Shown in pieces: positions 1-6,083 of a stretch of DNA of 8,381 nt. The number at the start of each line of letters is the position of its first letter. The first letter of the stretch is position 1. The notes beneath the pieces were generated by a model. It saw nothing but the letters and a program-made list of their open reading frames with translations, made no database searches and was not told the DNA's origin. Both the position numbers and the translations under genes were made by a program. The stretch is from a bacterium (GTDB taxonomy: Bacteria; Bacillota; Clostridia; Oscillospirales; Acutalibacteraceae): the NCBI GenBank assembly GCA_020627425.1, contig JAHKXX010000222.1, positions 1 to 8,381 on the forward strand, written 5' to 3'.

Positions 1-105
1 ATACAAAAGCCGGTACACAAAATAGAATAGACAAGTATACTTGCCTTCACTCCCGATCAGCGTCAAGTGCCGCCCTGTGCGGCACGGCGCGGACGGCGCA
101 CGAAT

Positions 106-189
106 ATAAACCAAACCTGTACGCGTGCCAAGGAGGTAGGCGGTAACGAAAGCTACAGTGCGTGAATCGACTGCGGAGGCACTCCGCCG
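106..189 (+). repeat. Dispersed structured repeat, copy 1
   Basis: The first 24 bases (106-129, beginning ATAAACCAAACCTGTACG) are identical to 8203-8226. The next 60 bases align without gaps to 8227-8286, with 43 matches, giving 67/84 overall. The 3' end carries a perfect hairpin, GCGGAG (173-178), loop GCA, CTCCGC (182-187), unchanged in both copies. The divergent middle is where each copy has its own internal stem (here GTAG 136-139 with CTAC 153-156). Conserved ends, a variable middle and gap-free length suggest a structured RNA or a small non-autonomous element. I do not recognise a named family. The strand is arbitrary. Confidence 0.8.
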
Positions 190-216
190 CCCTTGTCGCC
201 GTGCGGCAAGAGAGAG

Positions 217-244
217 TTGACAGCCCGGGCACCGGGCTTGACAG
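217..244. repeat. TTGACAG direct repeats flanking an inverted repeat
   Basis: TTGACAG occurs at 217-223 and again at 238-244. Between and into them lies AGCCCGG (222-228), loop GCA, CCGGGCT (232-238), a perfect 7-bp inverted repeat. The downstream TTGACA is the likely -35 box of the PRTase operon. The arrangement could be an operator overlapping the promoter, a doubled -35 element, or a very small insertion with duplicated ends. Sequence alone does not decide. Confidence 0.5.
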
Positions 245-267
245 GGGGATTGGATTTCGTTTATTAT
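238..267 (+). promoter_or_regulatory. Promoter of the PRTase/StiP operon
   Basis: A consensus -35 TTGACA (238-243) is followed after 18 nt by TATTAT (262-267), which matches TATAAT at five of six positions. Transcription would start near 274, leaving a leader of about 28 nt before the ATG at 303. The -35 overlaps the right arm of the inverted repeat at 222-238, so a regulator binding there could block it. Confidence 0.6.
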
Positions 268-302
268 TATAGCATAAAACAAAAAGTGATCAGGTGAATA
301 TG

Positions 303-1403
303 ATGTACTCGGTAAATGATATAGTAAGTATAGCAAAGAGAGAAAACAATACAAAACGAAGCTATCTGATTGTAAATAAACTTCAGTCAAAGCATATACC
401 GGTAAGCCCCGAAAAAACTCTCACTATGCTGTCGCAGCTGTACGATAAATTCAAAAACAACTTTGACCCCGAGAAAACTCTGTTAGTAGGCTTTGCGGAA
501 ACCGCCACTGCGATAGGCTCATATCTTGCGCTGAGACTCGGATGCAGATATATACAAACGACCCGTGAGGATATAGAAGGAGCCGAGTACATAGCCTTTA
601 CGGAGTCTCACAGCCATGCAACCGCTCAGCGCATAGTCAAAAACGGAATAGAAAAAGTAATAGACAATATTTCGGACATTATCTTTGCCGAAGACGAGCT
701 TACTACAGGCAACACTATCCTGAAGGCTGCTGCCGCTGTAAATGCAGCTTTTCCGGGAAAGAAACTAAGGTATTCAGCGGTCTCCGTACTGAACTGTATG
801 GGAGAACCCGAGCTTTTGCGCTACAAAACCGAAGGAATAGACTTATACTACCTGCTGAAAGTGCAGAACAGCAGCTTTCCGGAGATCGCCGACAGCTATA
901 GAAAAACAGGAGTGTATCACCTGCCGGAGCTAACACAGGGCGACTGCGTGCAGCAGTATACTATCAGCGGCAGAATAAACCCAAGGCTGATAACAGACGC
1001 GTCCGCCTACAGGCAGGCTATAGACTCCCTTGCAAAACAGGCAGCTCTGCTGATAAAGGCAAGTGACAGGAGTGTGCTTGTTATCGGCACTGAGGAATTT
1101 ATGTATCCTGCAATAAAATGCGCCGAATTTATAGAAAAAAAGGGTATCTCTGCCCTGTGTCACTCAACAACGCGCAGCCCGATAGAGGTATATCTTGATG
1201 AAGGCTATCCGCTCAGGGAGCGCTACGAGCTTCTGAGCCTGTATGATGACAGCAGAAAAACATTTATATATGATCTGCAAAAACACGACAGGGTAATAAT
1301 AATAACCGACAGCGACAATAAAGGACGCGGCGAAAAAACACTGATCTCCGCACTGAAAAGTGCAGGCAACGACAATATAATTCTTGTGAGGTGGACAAAG
1401 TGA
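303..1403 (+). CDS. PRTase_2/TRSP phosphoribosyltransferase-like protein of the Ter-associated biosynthetic module
   Basis: This is a predicted cytosolic phosphoribosyltransferase of about 366 aa. Seen: a PRTase-type PRPP loop FAEDELTTGNT (residues 128-138) after a beta strand; an upstream TESHSHAT segment (100-107); and, in the C-terminal half, STTRSPIEVY with the TRSP tetrad at 290-293 that gives the TRSP domain its name, followed by a hydrophobic strand and TDSDNKGRG. Established: PRTase_2–TRSP proteins occur in Ter stress-response operons, where comparative genomics assigns them to synthesis of a nucleoside-like metabolite; the substrate is unknown. GTG 294, ATG 300 and ATG 303 are in-frame starts. 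I chose 303 because AGGTG (292-296) then sits 6 nt upstream, the same spacing as in the next gene. The stop codon overlaps the start of that gene, so the two are translationally coupled. The family call is firm; the reaction is inferred. Confidence 0.85.
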   Translation: MYSVNDIVSIAKRENNTKRSYLIVNKLQSKHIPVSPEKTLTMLSQLYDKFKNNFDPEKTLLVGFAETATAIGSYLALRLGCRYIQTTREDIEGAEYIAFTESHSHATAQRIVKNGIEKVIDNISDIIFAEDELTTGNTILKAAAAVNAAFPGKKLRYSAVSVLNCMGEPELLRYKTEGIDLYYLLKVQNSSFPEIADSYRKTGVYHLPELTQGDCVQQYTISGRINPRLITDASAYRQAIDSLAKQAALLIKASDRSVLVIGTEEFMYPAIKCAEFIEKKGISALCHSTTRSPIEVYLDEGYPLRERYELLSLYDDSRKTFIYDLQKHDRVIIITDSDNKGRGEKTLISALKSAGNDNIILVRWTK

Positions 1404-2449
1404 GAAGCTCTTACAGTGAAAAAGATGTTATTCTTCTGCTGAAGGATATAACAGGGCTGGTAAAACCTCAGTCAACGGAGGAACGCGAGAGAGAAATACA
1501 AAACGGCAGACACTACTGTGAGATGCTGCCGATAGAATATGTCCCGACAGAAAAATATATGCAGATATATAACGAGTCGCTGGCGGCTTTTTCTCAGCAG
1601 ACAGCGGACGCAACAGCCCGTCTGTCAAAGAAAATAATCGAAAAAAAAGGCAAAGACACCGTGCTTGTCTCTCTTGCGCGGGCAGGCATACCGATAGGCA
1701 TACTGATAAAAAGATATATCGGGAAGTTTTATAATATAGATATGCCCCACTACTCCGTCTCCATAATACGAGGCAGGGGTATCGACAAAAACGCCATGAA
1801 TTATCTGCTACAGAGATATGCTCCCTCACAGCTTCTATTCGTTGACGGATGGACGGGCAAGGGCGCTATTTATACCCAGCTTCATCAGGCAATGGCAGAC
1901 TATGAAGATGTAAGCAGCGATATAGCGGTAATAGCCGACCCTGCAAATATTACAGAGCTATGCGGCACACACGAGGATATACTTATACCAAGCTCCTGTC
2001 TTAATTCAACGGTATCGGGTCTTGTCAGCCGAACCTTCTTTCGGAGTGATATAATCAGAGAAAACGATTTTCACGGAGCCGTCTACTACAAAGAGCTGAA
2101 GGACAGCGACATCTCTTATGATTTTATAAATGCGATAGAGAGCAGATTCAGAAGCGATCCTCCAAAGGAAAGCTTTTCTTTGGAGAGTCGCGGCATTGAC
2201 GAGGTGCACAGTATTGCAGAGCAGTTCGGTATTGCCGACATAAATCTGATAAAGCCCGGTATCGGAGAAACAACAAGGGTACTGCTCCGACGGGTACCGG
2301 ACAGGGTACTCATAAGTGAAAATGAGACAGATAACCCGGGGCTTTCACCGATATACAGACTTGCAAAGGAAAAGGGGGTTCCGATTTACAGCTATCCTCT
2401 GAAAAACTACAAGGCCTGCGGAATAATAAAAAAACTTGCAGACGCATAA
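1400..2449 (+). CDS. StiP-family protein: PRTase-like domain plus PELOTA-like RNA-binding C-terminus
   Basis: This protein of about 349 aa belongs to the family databases call 'cysteine protease StiP', which the Ter-system literature treats as a phosphoribosyltransferase joined to a PELOTA RNA-binding domain. Seen: N-terminal SYSEKDVILLLKDI; VSLARAGIPIG (90-100); YSVSIIRGRGID (118-129); the PRPP-loop-like FVDGWTGKGAI (147-157); and a C-terminal block with TRVLLRRVPDRVLI (292-305) and PIYSYPLKNYKACGIIKKL typical of the PELOTA part. The open frame begins at GTG 1391, but that codon lies within the Shine-Dalgarno GAGGTG (1388-1393). The GTG at 1400 has ideal 6-nt spacing and overlaps the previous stop as GTGA, so I take 1400. 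Tight coupling suggests the two proteins act in one pathway or complex. No domain is missing. Protease activity seems doubtful; substrates are unknown. Confidence 0.85.
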   Translation: MRSSYSEKDVILLLKDITGLVKPQSTEEREREIQNGRHYCEMLPIEYVPTEKYMQIYNESLAAFSQQTADATARLSKKIIEKKGKDTVLVSLARAGIPIGILIKRYIGKFYNIDMPHYSVSIIRGRGIDKNAMNYLLQRYAPSQLLFVDGWTGKGAIYTQLHQAMADYEDVSSDIAVIADPANITELCGTHEDILIPSSCLNSTVSGLVSRTFFRSDIIRENDFHGAVYYKELKDSDISYDFINAIESRFRSDPPKESFSLESRGIDEVHSIAEQFGIADINLIKPGIGETTRVLLRRVPDRVLISENETDNPGLSPIYRLAKEKGVPIYSYPLKNYKACGIIKKLADA

Positions 2450-2454
2450 AAGCC

Positions 2455-2490
2455 CTGCGGTATCGTCGACATAGCAACACGATACCGCAG
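2455..2490 (-). terminator. 12-bp hairpin between the convergent operons
   Basis: CTGCGGTATCGT (2455-2466) pairs perfectly with ACGATACCGCAG (2479-2490) around a 12-nt loop. Read on the - strand the stem extends by further pairs, including a U-G, and is followed by TTTT, so it could be a back-up terminator for plsY read-through. On the + strand it is followed by A-rich sequence and would not be intrinsic; it might instead protect the StiP mRNA 3' end. Confidence 0.5.
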
Positions 2491-2511
2491 AGCCAAAAAA
2501 TAAAAAAATAA

Positions 2512-2545
2512 CCCTCAGCAGCATTTTTTGTAGTGCTGCTGAGGG
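2512..2545. terminator. Bidirectional intrinsic terminator (PRTase operon / plsY operon)
   Basis: CCCTCAGCAGCA (2512-2523) and TGCTGCTGAGGG (2534-2545) form a perfect 12-bp stem with a 10-nt loop. On the - strand a long T-rich run follows immediately (complement of 2495-2511), so termination after plsY, whose stop is 10 nt upstream, should be strong. On the + strand only TTTT (2546-2549) follows, a weaker terminator for the PRTase/StiP operon. Confidence 0.9.
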
Positions 2546-2554
2546 TTTTGTCAG

Positions 2555-3271
2555 TTACTTTTTTATGGTGGCCTTTTTTTCCTCACCGCGTATGAGTCTT
2601 TTTATGTTGTCCTTGTGTCTTATAATTACCAGAGCGGAGTTTATAAGGGCAGCCGCTACAGCAAAAACAATAAATGCAGGAGTCAGCTCCTTAAACGGAG
2701 ACAAGACCGTAGTAAAGCCGTAAAAATCCAGCAGCTTTACACCAAGTGTAGATAAAGGATAGACAGCCGAGTTTAGTATAGCGCAAGCCGAAATTATCCT
2801 TGTAGAAATAAACATTATACCGAAAACCGCAATACCTATGAGCAGTATGCGCCAGTCGAGCATAAGCATAACAGCCGCAGTGGTAACAACGCCCTTACCT
2901 CCCTTGAACTTATAGTACACAGGAAAGGTATGACCGACGACCGCAAACAGTCCCGACAGATACATCAGATACGCACGGTAAAGCTCCATATTTTCCTTTA
3001 CCGTAAAGGTGATCAGCAAAAACGCTATCAGAACCGAGACAACGCCCTTCAGAAAGTCTCCGACAAAGGTAATTATCGCAGGCGTTTTTCCGACGCACCT
3101 CAGTACATTTGTAAAACCGGCGTTGCCGGAGCCAAGTGTACGAATGTCCTCGTGAAGCACTATATGTGTTACTATTATCGAGGTATTCACACTGCTTATC
3201 AGGTATGCTGCGACAAGGGCTATTATAGTCTGTATCCAGCATACAGAAAAAAATTCCGCTATCTCACTCAA
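2555..3271 (-). CDS. plsY: Glycerol-3-phosphate acyltransferase PlsY
   Basis: PlsY is an integral membrane enzyme that transfers an acyl group from acyl-phosphate to glycerol-3-phosphate, the first step of phosphatidic acid synthesis. The three family motifs are present: GSGNAGFTN (residues 47-55), GDFLKG (71-76) and GHTFPVYYKFKGGKGVVT (113-130). Several hydrophobic segments separate them, and a basic tail (HKDNIKRLIRGEEKK) ends the protein. At about 238 aa it is longer than the usual 200 or so. The frame also opens at GTG 3280, but that codon overlaps the Shine-Dalgarno GAGGTG (3283-3278); a TTG at 3271 sits exactly 6 nt beyond it and is my preferred start. The ribosome binding site touches the der stop codon, so plsY is co-transcribed with der. 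A bidirectional terminator follows directly. No gpsA follows, although that gene often accompanies der–plsY in Clostridia. Confidence 0.93.
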   Translation of the reverse strand: MSEIAEFFSVCWIQTIIALVAAYLISSVNTSIIVTHIVLHEDIRTLGSGNAGFTNVLRCVGKTPAIITFVGDFLKGVVSVLIAFLLITFTVKENMELYRAYLMYLSGLFAVVGHTFPVYYKFKGGKGVVTTAAVMLMLDWRILLIGIAVFGIMFISTRIISACAILNSAVYPLSTLGVKLLDFYGFTTVLSPFKELTPAFIVFAVAAALINSALVIIRHKDNIKRLIRGEEKKATIKK

Positions 3272-3282
3272 AACTTCCACCT

Positions 3283-4608
3283 CTATTTTTTATCTCCGCG
3301 TTCCCTTATGATAAACCTGATAGGAGTACCCTGCATTCCGAAGGTTTCGCGTATGCGGTTTTCAAGATACCGCTGATATGAAAAATGAAAAAGCTGCGCC
3401 GAATTTACAAAGAAGACAAATGTCGGCGGTTTTACTGCTGCCTGGGTCATATAGAGGATCTTTAGCCGTTTGCCCTTGTCGGTAGGGGGCTGTACTCTGG
3501 CGGTCGCGTCAGCTAAAAGGTCATTCAGCATACCCGTAGATATCCTCATCGCTGCCGAGTCGGCAACTGTATTGATAAGACCGAAGAGCCTGTCTATTCT
3601 CTGTCCTGTCTTTGCAGAGATGAATATCATAGGCGCATAGGGCATAAAGCTGAAATCATTCTCAAGCTTTTTTCTGTATTCGTCCATAGTCTTGCCGTCT
3701 TTTTCTATTGCGTCCCATTTGTTTACCGCAATAATACAAGCCTTGCCGGACTCGTGTGCAAGCCCTGCTACCTTTGAGTCCTGTTCTGCAAAGCCTACGG
3801 ACGCGTCTATCATGATAACGCACACATCGCTGCGCTCTATTGCCATTTTTGCGCGGATAATACTGTATTTTTCTATCTGATCATCCACCTTGCTGTAGCG
3901 GCGCAGTCCTGCGGTATCGGTAAAGCGGTACTTGCCGTATTTGTTTTCTATTACAGTATCTATGCTGTCGCGTGTAGTACCGGCAATATCGGACACGATA
4001 CATCTTTCCTCGCCGGTTATTCTGTTTATCAGCGATGACTTGCCTGCGTTCGGTCTGCCGATAACGGCAACGCTTATGGTATCCCCTTCGTCCTCGTCAT
4101 TTGTCTGCTCCGGCAGATACTCAAAAACAGCGTCCAGCAGATCGCCCGTGCCGTGACCGTGTACGCTTGACACAGCAATAGGATCACCAAGCCCCAAATT
4201 ATAAAACTCATAGAACTCCGGTGAAGGCTCGCCTACCCTGTCGCATTTATTAACGCACAGTACGACGGGTCTGCCGCTTTTCTGAAGCATGGCGGCAACC
4301 TCTCTGTCTGTAGAGACAACACCGCTCTGAAGCTCTGTTACGAGTACAATAACATCTGCCGAGTCTATCGCAAGCTCTGCCTGTCTTCTCATCTGTTTAA
4401 GTATTATATCATTTGAATACGGCTCTATACCGCCCGTATCTACAAGGGAGAGCTTTCTGCCTCTCCACTCACACTCGCCGAATATCCTGTCCCTTGTCAC
4501 ACCGGGGGTATCGTTTACTATAGCGATACGCTCGCCGACAAGCTTATTAAATAGTGTTGATTTACCGACATTCGGTCTGCCTACAATGGCAACAACAGGA
4601 TTTGACAC
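3283..4608 (-). CDS. der: Ribosome-assembly GTPase Der (EngA)
   Basis: Der is a cytosolic double-GTPase needed for maturation of the 50S ribosomal subunit. Both G domains are complete. The first has GRPNVGKS (10-17), DTGG (57-60) and NKCD (120-123). The second has GRPNAGKS (184-191), DTAG (231-234), NKWD (296-299) and SAK (331-333). A KH-like RNA-binding domain follows to the C-terminus, ending GTPIRFIIRERGDKK. The length of 441 aa is normal for the family. The start is GTG, with GGAGGTG (4620-4614) 5 nt upstream. It lies 31 nt after the lipoprotein gene and directly before plsY. It ends in TAG at a position normal for the family, which shows that TAG is read as stop in this genome and bears on the pgi interruption. 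Confidence 0.98.
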   Translation of the reverse strand: MSNPVVAIVGRPNVGKSTLFNKLVGERIAIVNDTPGVTRDRIFGECEWRGRKLSLVDTGGIEPYSNDIILKQMRRQAELAIDSADVIVLVTELQSGVVSTDREVAAMLQKSGRPVVLCVNKCDRVGEPSPEFYEFYNLGLGDPIAVSSVHGHGTGDLLDAVFEYLPEQTNDEDEGDTISVAVIGRPNAGKSSLINRITGEERCIVSDIAGTTRDSIDTVIENKYGKYRFTDTAGLRRYSKVDDQIEKYSIIRAKMAIERSDVCVIMIDASVGFAEQDSKVAGLAHESGKACIIAVNKWDAIEKDGKTMDEYRKKLENDFSFMPYAPMIFISAKTGQRIDRLFGLINTVADSAAMRISTGMLNDLLADATARVQPPTDKGKRLKILYMTQAAVKPPTFVFFVNSAQLFHFSYQRYLENRIRETFGMQGTPIRFIIRERGDKK

Positions 4609-4639
4609 GGCTACACCTCCTTTTTTCTCATAACATATC

Positions 4640-5146
4640 TCAGTTCATATACGGGTCAAAATCCCGTATATGTATACCTCCGAGTATTCCTCCCCGATAT
4701 GTAAAAGATATACTATCGTCACTTTCCAATATAGAGTCCCTTATGATATACCCTTCATCGGCAAGCTCCGACAAAAGCTTATTTGCAAGCTCTTTTCTGT
4801 GCTCCTCATCAGCGCTTTCAAACTCCTCGGAGTCGATTAGTTCTCTGATTCTCTCATCAGTTTTATGCACATCACTAAATATCTTTTTGTCCTCATAAGA
4901 GAGACTGCTCTCTGATGACTGCTCGCTCTGCTCTGCCGAAATGTCGCCTGAAGCGTCTGAAACAATATCAGATACGGCTTCATTACTTTCATCAGATATG
5001 TCCTTACTGCTTTCAACAGACACCGCCGCAATACTGCTCTGCTCTGTGTCCGATACGGCTTCTTTGTCTGGCTTATCCGCAGGCATACATCCCAAAAGCA
5101 GAAGGGAACACGCAACAACAGGTAAAAGCAGGCGCATTTTTCTCAT
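4640..5146 (-). CDS. Small predicted lipoprotein of unknown function
   Basis: I do not recognise a family. The N-terminus is a lipoprotein signal peptide: basic MRKMR, a hydrophobic core, and lipobox LLGC with the acylated cysteine at residue 20. Residues about 22-80 are rich in Ser, Glu, Asp and Ala, with no apparent fold, resembling an extracellular tether. Residues about 80-168 look folded: charged helical sequence (DERIRELIDSEEFESADEEH) and then a beta-rich end with FTYRGGILGGIHIRDFDPYMN. AAGGAG sits 6 nt before the ATG at 5146. Its start lies only 22 nt past the U-tract of the rpmF terminator and I see no convincing promoter between, so it may depend on read-through. Its place directly before der suggests co-transcription, not shared function. 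The 168-aa product would sit on the outer face of the membrane. Confidence 0.8.
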   Translation of the reverse strand: MRKMRLLLPVVACSLLLLGCMPADKPDKEAVSDTEQSSIAAVSVESSKDISDESNEAVSDIVSDASGDISAEQSEQSSESSLSYEDKKIFSDVHKTDERIRELIDSEEFESADEEHRKELANKLLSELADEGYIIRDSILESDDSISFTYRGGILGGIHIRDFDPYMN

Positions 5147-5167
5147 AAGACTCTCCTTTTTATCTAT

Positions 5168-5198
5168 AAAAAATAGAGAAGGATATACTCCTTCTCTA
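5168..5198 (-). terminator. Intrinsic terminator after rpmF
   Basis: TAGAGAAGGA (5174-5183) and TCCTTCTCTA (5189-5198) form a perfect 10-bp stem with a 5-nt loop. On the - strand it is followed by six Ts (5173-5168). It lies 25 nt beyond the rpmF stop and ends the yceD–rpmF transcript. Because the lipoprotein ribosome binding site follows within about 15 nt, incomplete termination here may set expression of the lipoprotein–der–plsY group. Confidence 0.85.
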
Positions 5199-5223
5199 CT
5201 TCACGGAACTCAGAAGGCTGAAA

Positions 5224-5406
5224 TTAAGCCTCTTTTTTTATTACTTCTCTGCCGTTGTAATAGCCGCAGTTTGAGCAAGCTCTGTGTGCAAGCTTATACT
5301 CGCCGCAGTTAGGACACTTTGAAAGTGCAGGAGCCTCTAATTTCCATACTGTTGAACGTCTTTTGTCTCTTCTTGCTTTAGAAGTTTTTCTCTTTGGTAC
5401 TGCCAT
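5224..5406 (-). CDS. rpmF: 50S ribosomal protein L32
   Basis: This is the 60-residue L32 of the large ribosomal subunit, recognised by its start MAVPKRKTSKARRDKRRS and the zinc-ribbon cysteines C31, C34, C44 and C47 (CPNCGEYKLAHRACSNCG). The four-cysteine form is the zinc-binding type; cysteine-free paralogues exist in some Firmicutes as zinc-starvation replacements. The start has GGAGG (5420-5416) upstream. It follows yceD after 35 nt, the conserved yceD–rpmF order, and is followed by an intrinsic terminator. Confidence 0.98.
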   Translation of the reverse strand: MAVPKRKTSKARRDKRRSTVWKLEAPALSKCPNCGEYKLAHRACSNCGYYNGREVIKKEA

Positions 5407-5441
5407 TTTAATTAACCTCCCTCAAAAAAAAGTACTTGAAA

Positions 5442-5930
5442 TCATTCTGACAACAGCGCTCTGAGAGCAGCCAGTCTCGGGTCGATCTCGCGGGTGCTGC
5501 ACCCACAGTCGCCCTCATTCAGATTTTTTCCGCACTTTGGACACAAGCCCTTACAATCTTCTTTACACAGGAGCTTTGACGGAAGTTCCAAAAGAATATC
5601 ATCTCTGAGAAGAGAACCGGTGTCGAGCTTATAGTCAGGTGCTTCAATATAATCGTCACCGCTTTCATCCGAAAGACTTGTAACGAGAATATGGCGAAAA
5701 ATATAGGCAAAATCCTTTTCAGACTTTACAGTACATCTGTCACATTCATAATAATACTTGAATCTGACAGAAGCGGTAAGCACAACCATACCGGCGTGAT
5801 TTTTTACGTTTATCACGGCGCTGACAGGCTCTCTGAAGCAGTCACCCACCGATTCGGAAAAATCAAGAGCTTCCTCTACGGAGATCTCATAGCTCTCATC
5901 TGTAAAAGACTGTCTTACATCAAGAACCAC
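5442..5930 (-). CDS. yceD: DUF177/YceD family protein with zinc-binding cysteines
   Basis: YceD/DUF177 proteins are conserved cytosolic proteins encoded next to rpmF and linked to 23S rRNA accumulation and 50S biogenesis. Seen here: CDRC (residues 63-66), then LLCKEDCKGLCPKCGKNL with cysteines at 122, 126, 130 and 133 and a final CGC (142-144), typical of the Clostridial zinc-carrying form, ending in a DPRLAALRALL helix. The open frame extends upstream to a TTG at 6011, giving 189 aa, but that codon is the -35 box of a perfect promoter whose -10 also lies within the frame, so the first residues cannot be translated from it. The GTG at 5930, with GGAGGG (5943-5938) 7 nt upstream, is the better start and gives 162 aa beginning (M)VLDVRQSF, as expected for the family. 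Confidence 0.92.
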   Translation of the reverse strand: MVLDVRQSFTDESYEISVEEALDFSESVGDCFREPVSAVINVKNHAGMVVLTASVRFKYYYECDRCTVKSEKDFAYIFRHILVTSLSDESGDDYIEAPDYKLDTGSLLRDDILLELPSKLLCKEDCKGLCPKCGKNLNEGDCGCSTREIDPRLAALRALLSE

Positions 5931-5982
5931 AGAACATCCCTCCGCTGCTGTATACTGAACAGGAATTTTAAAACCATAGTCT

Positions 5983-6011
5983 ATTATACTAACAGTAAAA
6001 CTTTTTGTCAA
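5983..6011 (-). promoter_or_regulatory. Perfect consensus promoter of yceD–rpmF
   Basis: On the - strand TTGACA (6011-6006) is followed by exactly 17 nt and then TATAAT (5988-5983), a full match to the housekeeping-sigma consensus. Transcription should start near 5976, about 46 nt before the GTG at 5930. The strength suits a ribosomal-protein operon. It lies just past the terminator of the preceding gene, so yceD–rpmF is an independent unit. Confidence 0.9.
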
Positions 6012-6033
6012 TATCTTTTTTAAAATAAAAACG

Positions 6034-6066
6034 CAAAAAAAGGAAACCCCCGCACGAGGGCTTCCT
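6034..6066 (-). terminator. Intrinsic terminator after the P-loop NTPase gene
   Basis: On the - strand AGGAAGCCC (6066-6058) pairs with GGGTTTCCT (6049-6041), including one G-U pair, around an 8-nt loop. It is followed by a run of seven Ts (6040-6034) and more T-rich sequence. It lies 18 nt after the stop codon at 6084 and separates this gene from the yceD promoter. Confidence 0.88.
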
Positions 6067-6083
6067 CATTGGTACTCAAAAAA

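Larger units (their letters stand above)
1..293. other. Gene-free region with GC-rich hairpins ahead of the PRTase operon
   Basis: I find no credible gene here. Features in order: a perfect 12-bp palindrome CAAGTATACTTG (32-43); a strong hairpin with a 7-bp stem (67-73 with 79-85) and 5-nt loop; a GCGC/GCGC hairpin (87-90 with 96-99); the dispersed repeat core (106-189); a possible GCCGC/GCGGC stem (186-190 with 203-207); the TTGACAG-flanked inverted repeat (217-244); and the operon promoter. GC content is well above the AT-rich sequence on either side (1-50 and 250-300), which suits a structured nucleic-acid element rather than decayed coding sequence. Confidence 0.7.

Noticed and set aside
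47..232. Open frame of 61 codons on the - strand through repeat copy 1
   Set aside because: It lies across GC-rich hairpins. Copy 2 does not preserve it as a protein, and there is no ribosome binding site.
303..2449. The PRTase pair as ordinary pyrE/ComF-type salvage or recycling enzymes
   Set aside because: Length, the TRSP motif, the PELOTA-like tail and the paired gene order fit the Ter-associated families, not nucleotide salvage enzymes, which are about 200 aa single-domain proteins.
4611..4631. Six-codon mini-frame (MRKKEV) overlapping the der ribosome binding site
   Set aside because: It is made almost entirely of the A-rich stretch and Shine-Dalgarno bases and lacks its own ribosome binding site. 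Most likely coincidental.
5424..5431. Run of eight Ts (on the - strand) between yceD and rpmF, considered as a terminator
   Set aside because: The only preceding palindrome, AAGTACTT, has no loop and cannot form a terminator stem. rpmF needs the transcript to continue.
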